The notes: generated by a model from the letters alone, not told the origin. A DNA stretch of 64,000 nucleotides from Marinitoga hydrogenitolerans DSM 16785 (GCF_900129175.1 NZ_FQUI01000002.1:52339-116338), one strand, 5' to 3'. Positions 18,301-27,640 are shown, numbered from the stretch's first letter. Numbers and translations are program-made.

Positions 18301-19272
18301 ATGATTAGAACAATAGAATCAATTATTGGTGAAATAAATAAAGTAAAAAACATTTTAGTAGTAGGACATATTATGCCTGATGGTGATGATATAAGCTCAG
18401 TTTTATCTTTAACTATGGGATTAGAAAAACTCGGGAAAAATGTTAGAGGTGTTATTGATTGGGAAATACCTGGATATTTGGAAGAATTCCCTTATGTGAA
18501 AGAAAAGATAAAATCTTATGATTGCATAAAAGAATTTCCTGCAGAATTAATTATTTCTGTTGATGCTTCATCCCCAGATAGAATTGGAAGAGTTTATGAT
18601 CATTTTAAATTTGCTCGTAGTGTTGTAATAGATCATCATGCAACAAATACATATTTCGGAAATATAAATTGGGTTGATAAATTTGGTGCAACTGCTCAAA
18701 TGGTTTTAAGATTAAATAAAATGCTTGAAATTGAATATGATAAAGATTTGTCAACAGTAAATTTATTGGGCATTGCAACAGACACAGGCTTTTTTAAATA
18801 TTCTAATACCGATGCCACAATATTTAAAGATGTTGCCTGGCTTGTTGATAAAGGGGGAGATATAGGGTTTATCAGTAATATGATTTTAGAAAATAAGCCA
18901 TATGAGCATTTAATGTTATATAAAGATTTCCTTGATGAAATGAGATTTGATGATAACATTGCTTATTCTCATATAACTTTGGATATGCTAAAAAAATATA
19001 AAATTCCACCTAAAGATTCTCCATCATTTGTTGGGGAGTTAAGATCAATAAAAGGTGTAGAAGTTGCTATTACTTTTTCTGAAGCTGAACCCAATGTTTA
19101 TCACGTAAGTATGCGTTCAAAAAATTGGTTTGATGTATCAAAAGTTGCTGTCCATTTCGGAGGAGGTGGCCATCCAAGAGCCGCTGGTTTTAGCAAAGAA
19201 ACATCTGATCTTAAAAAACTGGAAAAAGATGTGGTAGAAACTATAAAACTTTTAATGGAGAGTTATAAATGA
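18301..19272 (+). CDS. nrnA: DHH/DHHA1 oligoribonuclease / pAp phosphatase
   Basis: NrnA degrades nanoRNAs and 3',5'-bisphosphonucleosides. The 323 residues carry the first metal site GHIMPDGDD (about 22-30), the DHH site VIDHHATN near 110, and the DHHA1 substrate loop GGGGHPRAAG near 288. The ATG lies nine bases after pnp, behind GAGGTG. The stop overlaps mrpE (ATGA), so the gene is embedded in the pnp-mrp operon. No oddities were seen in the catalytic motifs. Confidence 0.94.
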   Translation: MIRTIESIIGEINKVKNILVVGHIMPDGDDISSVLSLTMGLEKLGKNVRGVIDWEIPGYLEEFPYVKEKIKSYDCIKEFPAELIISVDASSPDRIGRVYDHFKFARSVVIDHHATNTYFGNINWVDKFGATAQMVLRLNKMLEIEYDKDLSTVNLLGIATDTGFFKYSNTDATIFKDVAWLVDKGGDIGFISNMILENKPYEHLMLYKDFLDEMRFDDNIAYSHITLDMLKKYKIPPKDSPSFVGELRSIKGVEVAITFSEAEPNVYHVSMRSKNWFDVSKVAVHFGGGGHPRAAGFSKETSDLKKLEKDVVETIKLLMESYK

Positions 19273-19691
19273 TACACTTATTTATTATGTTTCTATGGTT
19301 AGGATTTATTGGAGATATCAATGATTATACAATTTTAATAGGAATAATTGTTACAATTTTAGTTGTGAAAATCTCAGAGTTTTTTTTAAAATCTGAGATT
19401 TTTGGTTTTGTGGAATTATTTATTTCTGCTATAGGTAGAATATTACCTATGTATAAGATGACATTTCTATCATTAAAATATTTATTTAAAAAAAGTTATT
19501 GTGGTTTGATTCCTATAGACGTTGAAAACAAAACAGAAGCAGAAAAAGCTGCTATTGCAAATTGTATTACACTAACTCCTGGTACTATGTTTATTTTAGA
19601 AGAAAAAAATCATCTTATAATACACAAATTCGATAAGACACCTGAAGATGCTCATTCTTCTAATGATGTTTGGCGAGGTGAATTATTCTGA
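19269..19691 (+). CDS. mrpE: Mrp-type Na+/H+ antiporter subunit E
   Basis: The protein has 140 residues. Two to three N-terminal helices are followed by the family's cytoplasmic tail with NCITLTPGTMFILEE near 98 (the usual SITLTPGT region), then a ferredoxin-like strand pattern. It is part of the membrane arm of a multi-subunit cation/proton antiporter. It overlaps nrnA by four bases and mrpF by about four. Confidence 0.92.
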   Translation: MIHLFIMFLWLGFIGDINDYTILIGIIVTILVVKISEFFLKSEIFGFVELFISAIGRILPMYKMTFLSLKYLFKKSYCGLIPIDVENKTEAEKAAIANCITLTPGTMFILEEKNHLIIHKFDKTPEDAHSSNDVWRGELF

Positions 19692-19942
19692 TTTATACAA
19701 TTTTAAATATATTAATACTTTTATCGTTAATATTAATGATAGTAAAATTAATTCTCGGTCCCACAGCATGGGATCGAGTTTTGGCATTTTCTTCTATGTC
19801 ATCAAAAATATCTATTATTTCTTTAGTATATGCCATTATAAATAATTTTATCGTGATGATTGATATCATTATTATATTTTTAGTTTTAAACTTATGGGGA
19901 GTAGTTATTATTTCTCGTTTTTTAGAAAGAGGTAGAAAATAA
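19688..19942 (+). CDS. mrpF: Mrp antiporter subunit F, start codon unusual
   Basis: MrpF is a three-helix subunit with the LGPTAWDRVLAFSS loop after helix 1, as seen here. The reading frame keeps family-like sequence (IYTILNILILLSLILM) well upstream of the first ATG at 19736, which has no ribosome site and would delete helix 1. A GAGGTG at 19675-19680 points to a start at CTG 19688 (spacing 7) or the neighbouring ATT codons; all canonical starts are missing, because an in-frame stop lies at 19679. With CTG the product has 84 residues, the normal MrpF length. The start codon is inference. Confidence 0.8.
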   Translation: MIYTILNILILLSLILMIVKLILGPTAWDRVLAFSSMSSKISIISLVYAIINNFIVMIDIIIIFLVLNLWGVVIISRFLERGRK

Positions 19943-20223
19943 TGTTTAGTAATTTGCTGATTATTATAGGTGGAATCTTAATATTCCTTGGAAGTATTGG
20001 AATGATAAATCAAAAAGATTTATATACAAGAATTCAATTTGGAGGTATATCTGATACTGTTGGTACATTTACAGTATTAATTGGTCTAGCTCTAAAAAAT
20101 CAGGAAATAATCTTTAGATTTATAATTATTGGATTATTGGTTTTATTGATAGGTCCTGTTCTATCTCATGCTATTGCACATAGCGCTGCACATAATAAAA
20201 TAAAGGTGAGAGATAATGATTGA
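19942..20223 (+). CDS. mrpG: Mrp antiporter subunit G
   Basis: The protein has 93 residues and three helices. The motif DLYTRIQFGGISDTVGTF near residue 26 is the MrpG/PhaG signature (usually DxYxRLHxxTKxxTLG). Its ATG overlaps the mrpF stop. It should sit at the E-F-G end of the antiporter complex. Confidence 0.92.
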   Translation: MFSNLLIIIGGILIFLGSIGMINQKDLYTRIQFGGISDTVGTFTVLIGLALKNQEIIFRFIIIGLLVLLIGPVLSHAIAHSAAHNKIKVRDND

Positions 20224-20971
20224 ACTTTCATTAATTGAAAATATTTTCTTAATTTCTTTAATAATATTGGCTTTTATTATGCTTTTTGTCAAAAAATATA
20301 TCAACGCTATTCTTATATATGCTGCTTTTGGGACGATACTATCAGGAGTTTTTTTTATTTTTAATGCTCCTGATGTTGCTGCTGTACAAATGACAATAGG
20401 ATCTGCCTTTATTATCTTTGTTTATATTATCGCAATAAAAACAAGATCAAAAATAACAGTTGGATATGTTGAAACACCTTATCTTTTTGAAAAACATGGA
20501 GACAAATTATTAGGCTTTGAAAAAGATTTGTTGGATAATTTCTCAGAAAATTCTTTTTTTGAGATAGAGTATATACCAATAAAAAAAGAAAAATTATTAG
20601 AATATATTAATAATAATGAATTTGATATAATCGCAGGTGGAATAATAATAGAAAATGAAAATGAATGTAACTATATATTTTCAAAAAAATACCTTCCAAC
20701 AAAACTATTTGAATATAAAGGAAAAATTGATCCCAATTATGAAAGTATTGTTTTAAATAATCAAGGGGAGAAGAAAATTATCGATTATTTGCGTTTAAAA
20801 AATTATTTTAGAAAAAATTCTGATATTGAGGTAAAAGAAATTTCTAGTAATTCATATAGATTTATTTTTTCAAAAAATAACAAAGCACTTAAGGATGATT
20901 TTAATAGATTTTTAAAAACTTTTTTAAATTCAAAAGAATATGAATCCATTGTTCGGAGGAATATAGGATGA
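20216..20971 (+). CDS. MbhD-like (DUF4040) subunit fused to a solute-binding-protein domain
   Basis: Residues 1-75 form three helices with NAPDVAAVQMTIGSAF near 50, the DUF4040/MbhD motif that equals the C-terminal part of MrpA; the usual acidic residue after PDVA is glutamine here. Residues 77-251 are soluble and follow the order of a family-3 solute-binding protein: VETPYLFEKHGDKLLGFEKD, then FDIIAGGI...ENECNYIFSKKYLP, and a C-terminal YRFIFSKNNKAL...FLNSKEYESIVRRNIG. Such a fusion is not part of any standard Mrp or Mbh subunit I know. Positive residues after helix 3 (KTRSK) put the domain in the cytoplasm, which would be unusual. It overlaps mrpG by eight bases. Confidence 0.82.
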   Translation: MIELSLIENIFLISLIILAFIMLFVKKYINAILIYAAFGTILSGVFFIFNAPDVAAVQMTIGSAFIIFVYIIAIKTRSKITVGYVETPYLFEKHGDKLLGFEKDLLDNFSENSFFEIEYIPIKKEKLLEYINNNEFDIIAGGIIIENENECNYIFSKKYLPTKLFEYKGKIDPNYESIVLNNQGEKKIIDYLRLKNYFRKNSDIEVKEISSNSYRFIFSKNNKALKDDFNRFLKTFLNSKEYESIVRRNIG

Positions 20972-21651
20972 AAAGATTTATAATTTCTTTAATTTTATTA
21001 TTTATGTTCTTTTTTTTATTATATATTGAAACGCCTTATAATATTCTTAAAAATCCTAATTATAATATTAATGTTCTAAACGAAAATGGTTCATTAAATA
21101 TTGTTTCAGCTATTGTTTTAGATTATAGATTTTATGATACATTTTTCGAAATACTGGTATTCACGATAACAATAATTGGTATTTCCTATTTTATGAAATT
21201 TTTCAAACCAAATAAATCAGAATTTTCTAAACCATCTGTTGTTTTAAAAGTTTTTTCTCCCGTTATGTTTCCAATAACTTTATTATTAGGAATTTACAAC
21301 ACACTCACAGGTCATTTGTATCCGGGAGGTGGTTTTAATTCTGGTATTATTCTTGGAACTGGGGTACTTTCACTTGCTTTAATAAAAAAATACGAAGATA
21401 TTGAAGAAATATTTGAAAAATCCAGAATAGAAGAAATAAAGGTATTAATCCCTCTATTTATTATAGTTTATGCTATTATAGGAAAGCTATTTTTCGGCGA
21501 ATATTTTATCAACTTTTTTCCAAAATTTCAACCCGGAAGCATCTTTAGCGGCGGAAGTGCCGTAATGCTAAATTCTTTTATAGCTTTCGAAGTTTTTGGA
21601 GGCTCATGGACTATTCTTTATCAGTTTATAAAACATAGGGGGTTACTCTAA
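20968..21651 (+). CDS. mrpB: MrpB-like subunit (MbhE-MbhF type)
   Basis: The protein has 227 residues. The first 75 match the MbhE / MrpA-tail region (GSLNIVSAIVLDYRFYDTFFE near 48, where families read TGxxNxVTAIVxxYRxxDTxGE). The rest is MnhB with the GHLYPGGGFNSG motif near 115 and about four further helices. Thus the MrpA tail and MrpB are joined, as in membrane-bound hydrogenase clusters. It starts in a 4-bp overlap with the fusion gene. Confidence 0.9.
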   Translation: MKRFIISLILLFMFFFLLYIETPYNILKNPNYNINVLNENGSLNIVSAIVLDYRFYDTFFEILVFTITIIGISYFMKFFKPNKSEFSKPSVVLKVFSPVMFPITLLLGIYNTLTGHLYPGGGFNSGIILGTGVLSLALIKKYEDIEEIFEKSRIEEIKVLIPLFIIVYAIIGKLFFGEYFINFFPKFQPGSIFSGGSAVMLNSFIAFEVFGGSWTILYQFIKHRGLL

Positions 21652-21986
21652 TGGAATTATATTTCATTTATTCCTATATAATTATTATTCTAGGATTCTT
21701 TGGTCTCATTTTAAAAAAAGATTTAATAATGAAATTATTCTTTTTAAGCATCTTTCAATCAGGAATTCTTTTATTTTTTGTTGTTTTGGCTTATGATAAA
21801 AATATTCCAATTATCACATCAGATATAGTAAAAGATGCTGCTGATCCATTAATTCATTCTTTTCTATTAACAGTTATCGTTATAGGTTTCGCTACGATTT
21901 CACTTTCATTAGTATATATAATGATATTGGCAGAGAAATTCAAAACACATAATGTAGACATAATTGAAGAGGAGTTAGAAAAATAA
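21651..21986 (+). CDS. mrpC: Mrp antiporter subunit C (NuoK-like)
   Basis: The protein has 111 residues and three helices. DAADPLIHSFLLTVIVIGFA near residue 62 is the MnhC signature (DPLPQALVLTAIVIGFA in typical members), with the membrane glutamate position of NuoK changed. It overlaps mrpB and mrpD by one base each. Confidence 0.92.
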   Translation: MELYFIYSYIIIILGFFGLILKKDLIMKLFFLSIFQSGILLFFVVLAYDKNIPIITSDIVKDAADPLIHSFLLTVIVIGFATISLSLVYIMILAEKFKTHNVDIIEEELEK

Positions 21987-23413
21987 TGGCTATACTGTTA
22001 ATATTAATTCCTATATCTTTTGGAATTTTATCATATATTTTCAAAAAGCATCATAGAAAAATAGGATTTATTACTTATGCTGTTCTACTATCATTAAATA
22101 CATATTTAACATTTTTTGGCAATGAAGAAAGAATTTTCCCAGGTGGTTGGGATAGGTTAAAAGGTATTGAAATATATTTCCCTAAAGAAATGTATATTCT
22201 AGCTTTCTTCTTTAATATAATGATGTTAATTATTTATTGGAGATCTGCAAGAAGACATAACAATATATTTACTGCATTATGGCTAATAATAAATGGGACT
22301 TTAATAGGGATTTTAACTTCAGAAGATTTTTTTAATACATATGTTCATTTAGAATTAATATCGATATCATCATTTTTACTTATTGGATTAGGAAGAAAAG
22401 AAAGAAGAATATGGGCCAGCTTAAAATATATGTTTTTAAGCTATATTGGATTAAATTTTTATTTATTAGGTGTTGGTTTAATTTATGCACAAACTGGTAG
22501 TTTAAACTTACATATCGCATTTTCATCAAAACCAAATCCCCTTGCTGTTTCACTTATTGTAACAGGATTGTTAGTTAAAAGTGGTATGCTTTTTCTAGCT
22601 GCATGGCTTCCAGCAGTTTATACTGAATCTTCTTCTGAAATATCAGCTATATTATCGGGGTATATTACTCCTATAGGTACATATGTTTTATATTCTTTTT
22701 CATTATATGATGGTTTTTATGTCGAAGCTAAAGAAATATTTTTAATTTATGGCTTCTCTTCTTTAATTCTAGGTGGTATTTTAGCTTTCTTTGAAAATGA
22801 TGCGAAGAAAATTTTAGCTTATTCTACAATGTCACAAATAGGTTTAGCGTTAATTATTATTGCGGAAAAAAAGGAATTATTTATTCTATTCTTTATATTA
22901 CAAATGTTGTATAAATCTTTAGCTTTTTATAATGTTGGTCGAATATATGAAAAGACTAACTATAGGAATTTAGATTTAATAAAGACTATAAAAAAATATG
23001 ATATTAATAAGATGTTGGCAATATTTAGTATTTTTGGATTATCTGGTATATTTCCTACACAAACATTTTTCATAAAAGAAAATATAGGTCTTCATGGTTA
23101 TTTAAAAGAAATATTATATATTTCTTCTTTTATAACAACTTTTTACTCTATAAAATTAATTGCTGCATTAAAATTATCTAAAAAATACTTTTACTTAGTT
23201 CTTTTAATACCTATAATTCCTATTTTAAATTATTTACCTATGCATCTCACATTAATAGATTCAAGTTTTTCTCTTTTGGCATTAATTATTGCATTTTTTA
23301 CATTAAAAATAAAAACTAAAGCTTTCACTGTAAAATTGAACTATCTTGAAAATGCTTTGATTTTACAAACATTTTCTATTATAATTGGATATTATATAAT
23401 AAAATTTATTTAA
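21986..23413 (+). CDS. mrpD: Mrp antiporter subunit D (proton-translocating, NuoN/M-like)
   Basis: The protein has 475 residues and about 13-14 helices. Signatures of the NADH-dehydrogenase/antiporter family are the helix-5 glutamate region FNTYVHLELISISSFLL near 116, the lysine region LLVKSGMLFLAAWLPAVYTE near 197, and AYSTMSQIGLALI near 277. It is the only large antiporter subunit here; the N-terminal MrpA partner is absent from the operon. The single large subunit plus the split MrpA tail resembles the Mrp module of Mbh/Mbx complexes, yet no hydrogenase genes follow. Confidence 0.92.
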   Translation: MAILLILIPISFGILSYIFKKHHRKIGFITYAVLLSLNTYLTFFGNEERIFPGGWDRLKGIEIYFPKEMYILAFFFNIMMLIIYWRSARRHNNIFTALWLIINGTLIGILTSEDFFNTYVHLELISISSFLLIGLGRKERRIWASLKYMFLSYIGLNFYLLGVGLIYAQTGSLNLHIAFSSKPNPLAVSLIVTGLLVKSGMLFLAAWLPAVYTESSSEISAILSGYITPIGTYVLYSFSLYDGFYVEAKEIFLIYGFSSLILGGILAFFENDAKKILAYSTMSQIGLALIIIAEKKELFILFFILQMLYKSLAFYNVGRIYEKTNYRNLDLIKTIKKYDINKMLAIFSIFGLSGIFPTQTFFIKENIGLHGYLKEILYISSFITTFYSIKLIAALKLSKKYFYLVLLIPIIPILNYLPMHLTLIDSSFSLLALIIAFFTLKIKTKAFTVKLNYLENALILQTFSIIIGYYIIKFI

Positions 23414-23439
23414 ATATAGTTTTTGAAAGGAGGCTGATT

Positions 23440-25293
23440 ATGAAAAAATTTTTTATTTTGGTCTTATTAATTTTCTTATTTTCATACTCATTTGGTGCTT
23501 TAATGAAATCTGTTGACGGTAACACTGTTAAAGTTGAGGTTATAGAAATTAAAGATGGAAATATTACTGTAAAGCTTTTTAATCAAATTTATACTGTACA
23601 GGAAAGTAATGTTTTATATATCTCATTTGATGAAAAGACAACCTCAGATTATGGGGTTATCATAGATGATAAAATCTTTTCTGGAAAGTTAACATCCTAT
23701 GCCTCAACAACAGCAAATATTCAAATGAACATTGGAGAATTTATATTAAATGATGTTTCAAAATTAAAATTTGTCAACTTTGCAAACCCAAATGTCCCTA
23801 ATATAAAATGGTTTAGAGAAGAACAACCTCAAAATTTCGAAATATCATTAGGAGATAATTATACTGAAATTAAAGGAAATATATTTGAAGCAAAAGAGAA
23901 CCAATTATTTTTAAATATTCCAATTTTAGGGCAGGGTGTATTGAACCTTAACGTTATAAAAAGCATATCTTATCCACGATATGAATTCAAAGAACCTTAT
24001 ATATTAAAATTATTTAATGGTTATACATTTAAGTATGTTAACTTCTTAAAAAAAGTAAATGATTATTATTTCTTTGATTTAGGTTATGGAACTTTAAGTT
24101 TATTTAATTCTTCCATTTTCGGATTTTCTGGTGGAATGGAAAACCCAAAAACTAAATATACATATTTCATATTGAAAAATGGAATGAAATTTTTTGGTGA
24201 TATAACTGGTAGTGATGATAGTAATTTGGAAGTTAGCAGCATATTTGGAGATCACAAAATATCAAAAGACTCTATTTTAACTTACGCAAAAATACCTGAA
24301 GGAAATGTAATGCTTGTTTTATCTAAAGATGAAATATTATATGGTGATTATTCAAAAGAAAATAGAAAAATATCATTTAATCCTTATAATAATGGAAAAA
24401 TAGATATGATATTAGTAAATACAAATAAAGAAAAAGAAAGTTTAGTTAGTACTCTTACAGAAAATTGGAATTTAAAAACTAATATTATTAATAAATCTTT
24501 GGCATTAAGTAGTTATAATTTAATGGCTTATGGCAATGACAAAATGGTAATAATAGTTTCTGCTGTAAACAATAAAGGTTTCGATAATTATAGTCATGAT
24601 GCGAAAATTACAGCTTTAACTTTCGACGATGATAATCAATTACTTTATTCTGGGGATGAAAAAGGTGTATTAAACGTTTATAATTTAATCAATAAAAAAA
24701 TAGATTATATGTTCGATTTTAAAAGTAAAATTACTTATTTAATTTCAAAAAATAAGGTCCTATATGTTGCTTTACAAAACGGAGAACTTTACACAATTAC
24801 TGGCACAGAAAGCAAACTATTAGCTAATTTAAAAGATGAAATAACAAAAATAAGCGTAAATGATAGAGCTATTTATATTTCCACAAAAGATGGTACAATA
24901 TCTAAAATCGATAAATTCAATGGTGATATTATCTGGAATGTAAATTTTGAGGCAACAATCACAGATATTTTATTATTAAAAAATGACAAATATTTAATAG
25001 CCTCTCAATTTAATGGAAAAATTTTAATTTTGAATATTGAAAATGGAAATATTTTAACTTCTTTCCAATCATTTGAAGGTGTTTACAACGTCTCACCATC
25101 ATTATTAAAAAATTATTTCATAATCTCAGGAAAAAATGGAAAAGTGGAAATTTGGAATAGTGTAAATCTAAATAAATTATCAACCTTTAATTTAGGAACA
25201 GACATTATATATGCTTTAGTAGATTCTACTGGTGATATTATTTTCTTATTATCAAATAATTCCATTATATCAATGAAATTATTTGAGTATTAA
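23440..25293 (+). CDS. Secreted protein with C-terminal beta-propeller
   Basis: The protein has 617 residues. A signal peptide (1-19, ending YSFGAL) is followed by about 320 residues of repeated short beta modules of the form LxNGxxFxGxI. From about 385, WD40/PQQ-like blades appear (GDEKGVLNVYNLINKK; QNGELYTITG; KDGTISKIDKFNGDI; KNGKVEIWN). It should act in the periplasm or on the cell surface, perhaps as a scaffold. It follows mrpD by 26 bases and a GGAGG site, so it may be co-expressed with the antiporter. No catalytic motif was seen. Confidence 0.75.
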   Translation: MKKFFILVLLIFLFSYSFGALMKSVDGNTVKVEVIEIKDGNITVKLFNQIYTVQESNVLYISFDEKTTSDYGVIIDDKIFSGKLTSYASTTANIQMNIGEFILNDVSKLKFVNFANPNVPNIKWFREEQPQNFEISLGDNYTEIKGNIFEAKENQLFLNIPILGQGVLNLNVIKSISYPRYEFKEPYILKLFNGYTFKYVNFLKKVNDYYFFDLGYGTLSLFNSSIFGFSGGMENPKTKYTYFILKNGMKFFGDITGSDDSNLEVSSIFGDHKISKDSILTYAKIPEGNVMLVLSKDEILYGDYSKENRKISFNPYNNGKIDMILVNTNKEKESLVSTLTENWNLKTNIINKSLALSSYNLMAYGNDKMVIIVSAVNNKGFDNYSHDAKITALTFDDDNQLLYSGDEKGVLNVYNLINKKIDYMFDFKSKITYLISKNKVLYVALQNGELYTITGTESKLLANLKDEITKISVNDRAIYISTKDGTISKIDKFNGDIIWNVNFEATITDILLLKNDKYLIASQFNGKILILNIENGNILTSFQSFEGVYNVSPSLLKNYFIISGKNGKVEIWNSVNLNKLSTFNLGTDIIYALVDSTGDIIFLLSNNSIISMKLFEY

Positions 25294-25320
25294 AAAAAAC
25301 GGCTTTAAAGCCGTTTTTTT
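25293..25320. terminator. Bidirectional terminator
   Basis: A fully symmetric hairpin, ACGGCTTT / AAAGCCGT, is flanked by seven A and eight T. It separates the propeller gene from the convergent small membrane-protein gene and can serve both. Confidence 0.92.
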
Positions 25321-25691
25321 TATTTATCTTCACCTGTTTTTTTTAAATAATTTGTTTCACGAATAAAAATATATAGCATTAAAAAAGTAAATACATATAT
25401 ATATACTTTAAATTCTGGTATATCTCCATCGCTTGTATAAATAGCAAGCCATTCAAACAAATATTTCAATAATTCATATATCCCAATTAATACAGAAATA
25501 ATACCACTTACAATTATATGCGCGGATTTATGATACCATATATTTTTTATATCTTCCCATAATCCAATAAATGCAATCAAAGATACTGTAATATATGATA
25601 TAAAAATAAAATTATCATATTCGAAATTTAAAACACCCATTACAAGTGATGATATGCCTATTAAAATTAAAATTATTTTTTTATTTATCAT
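25320..25691 (-). CDS. Small membrane protein, unknown
   Basis: The protein has 123 residues and four hydrophobic segments (about 6-18, 28-45, 58-78, 95-112), with no recognised family. It overlaps the end of feoB by four bases, so it is the last gene of the feo operon. A role tied to iron uptake is only suggested by position. Confidence 0.6.
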   Translation of the reverse strand: MINKKIILILIGISSLVMGVLNFEYDNFIFISYITVSLIAFIGLWEDIKNIWYHKSAHIIVSGIISVLIGIYELLKYLFEWLAIYTSDGDIPEFKVYIYVFTFLMLYIFIRETNYLKKTGEDK

Positions 25692-27637
25692 AGGAAAATT
25701 CCTCCTATCAAGTAAACAAAATTAGCTATTAAATAGGCAATTATCAAAGTATAAAACAATTCAAAAAAAACCCATTTCCAGCTATTTGTTTCTTGTTTGA
25801 TAACCCCTAATGTTGCAAAACATGGTATGTAGGCTAAAACAAAAAAGATTAAAGCTAATGCTGATCTTTGAGATAAAATATTCTGCAAAGCATAAGTAAT
25901 ACTTTCTTCACCTACATTCAAAATTGCCATATATGATGAGGCAACAACTTCTTTTGCTACAGCGCCAAAAATTAAAGAAATATTTGTTTGCCAGTTCCAA
26001 CCTAAATGTAATGTTATTGGCTCGAATAATCTACCTAAATATGCTGCATATGAATGCGCAATATCATTATTATTTGGAAAATAGGACAATAACCATATGA
26101 AAATAGTGGCAATTAAAATAATACCTCCAGCTTTTTCTAAAAAGTGTTTTCCTCTATTCCAGGAATAAAGGGCTAAATTTCTAAATGTTGGCATTCTAAA
26201 CCTTGGTAATTCTATTGTAAAAGGGACTTCTTCTCCCTTAATAAAAAATATTTGTAAAATCTTTGCTGATAATAATACAAGTATTATACTGGAAATATAT
26301 ACTAATAATAGTACCGTTGCTGCGTTCTTATCAAAAAATGCACTAATTAAAAGAATATAGACAGGTAATCTTGCCGAACAAGATGCAAAAGGGATACTCA
26401 AAACTAAAGCCATTCTCTCTTTTTTATTTGCAATAGTTTTAGTCGACATAATAGCCGGAACACTACAACCAAAACCTAAAATTATTGACATAAATGATCT
26501 GCCGCTAAGTCCAAATTTTCTAACTAATTTATCAACTAAAAATGCTGCACGAGGTAAATATCCAGATTCTTCCAAAAATCCCATAAAAAAGAATAAAACA
26601 AATAATTGAGGTAAGAAAATAAGCACCCCACCAACACCACCAATAATTCCATCCACTATAAGAGAATTCATCCATGGAATTTCTATTTTTCCATCAATTA
26701 AATTTCCTAAATAACTAAAACCAATATCAATTAAATCTGAAAGTGGACTTGCAATATTAAATGTTAAAGAAAAGACAAAATACAAAGCAACAATATAAAT
26801 TAATAAGCCCAATATTTTATGCGTCATTACATGGTCCAAAATATCTCTCATTGCCCAACTTCTGCCTTCTTCAACAACAGAACTTTTTATTATTGTTGCA
26901 ATAAAATTAAATTTCCAATTCATAAATTCTGATTTTAATTTATTAATATCAAACTTTGAACTAATTTCTTGTACTAACTCTTCGGGATAATGAAAATTTT
27001 TATTTCCAAATTCTAAATAGTAAATAGCTAACCAATTTTTATCGTATGATTTAAAAAAATCATATTTTTCTATTTTTTTAGAAAAATATTTTAAGAATTC
27101 ACTAATTGGTTCTGGATAAATAAAACTTCTTACAGGATCATTTTTTTTCTCTGCTGTTTTATGTATAGCCTCTAATAACACATCAACACCAATGTTCTTC
27201 TTTGCAGATGTCAATACAACTGGTATATTTAATGTCTTCGATATAAATGATGGATTTATTATTTTACCTTTTGCTTGTGCTTCATCTATGGAATTAATAG
27301 CTAAAATAACGGGTAAATTCATATCTAAAATCTGCATTAATAAATACATAGATCTCTCTAAATTTAAAGAATCTGCCACTACTACTACAGCATCAGGTGA
27401 TTCATTTATTAGATAATCTCTAGCAACTTTCTCATCATCACTTTGTGCCGATAAAGTATAAATTCCAGGTAGATCAACTAATTTAAAATGATGTCCTTTA
27501 TATTTAAAAGAACCAACTTTTTTTTCAACTGTAACTCCGGGCCAATTTGCTATATACTGCCTACTTCCAGTAATTATGTTAAAAATAGACGTTTTTCCAA
27601 CATTAGGATTTCCTATTATGGCAATTTCGAAAGTCAT
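25688..27637 (-). CDS. feoB: Ferrous iron transporter FeoB
   Basis: FeoB imports Fe2+ under control of a G domain. The 649 residues contain GNPNVGKTS (9-17), WPGVTVEKK near 33, DLPGIYTLS near 57 and AINSID near 117. From about 270 come the membrane half, with two Gate repeats (LPRAAFLVDKLVRKFGLSGRSF; the cysteine region IMSTKT...ASCSARLPVY near 405), and the core domain. The ATG at 27637 follows GGAGGG, which also forms the last codons of the feoC frame. It is shorter than E. coli FeoB because it lacks part of the C-terminal tail. Confidence 0.96.
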   Translation of the reverse strand: MTFEIAIIGNPNVGKTSIFNIITGSRQYIANWPGVTVEKKVGSFKYKGHHFKLVDLPGIYTLSAQSDDEKVARDYLINESPDAVVVVADSLNLERSMYLLMQILDMNLPVILAINSIDEAQAKGKIINPSFISKTLNIPVVLTSAKKNIGVDVLLEAIHKTAEKKNDPVRSFIYPEPISEFLKYFSKKIEKYDFFKSYDKNWLAIYYLEFGNKNFHYPEELVQEISSKFDINKLKSEFMNWKFNFIATIIKSSVVEEGRSWAMRDILDHVMTHKILGLLIYIVALYFVFSLTFNIASPLSDLIDIGFSYLGNLIDGKIEIPWMNSLIVDGIIGGVGGVLIFLPQLFVLFFFMGFLEESGYLPRAAFLVDKLVRKFGLSGRSFMSIILGFGCSVPAIMSTKTIANKKERMALVLSIPFASCSARLPVYILLISAFFDKNAATVLLLVYISSIILVLLSAKILQIFFIKGEEVPFTIELPRFRMPTFRNLALYSWNRGKHFLEKAGGIILIATIFIWLLSYFPNNNDIAHSYAAYLGRLFEPITLHLGWNWQTNISLIFGAVAKEVVASSYMAILNVGEESITYALQNILSQRSALALIFFVLAYIPCFATLGVIKQETNSWKWVFFELFYTLIIAYLIANFVYLIGGIFL

Positions 27638-27640
27638 AGA

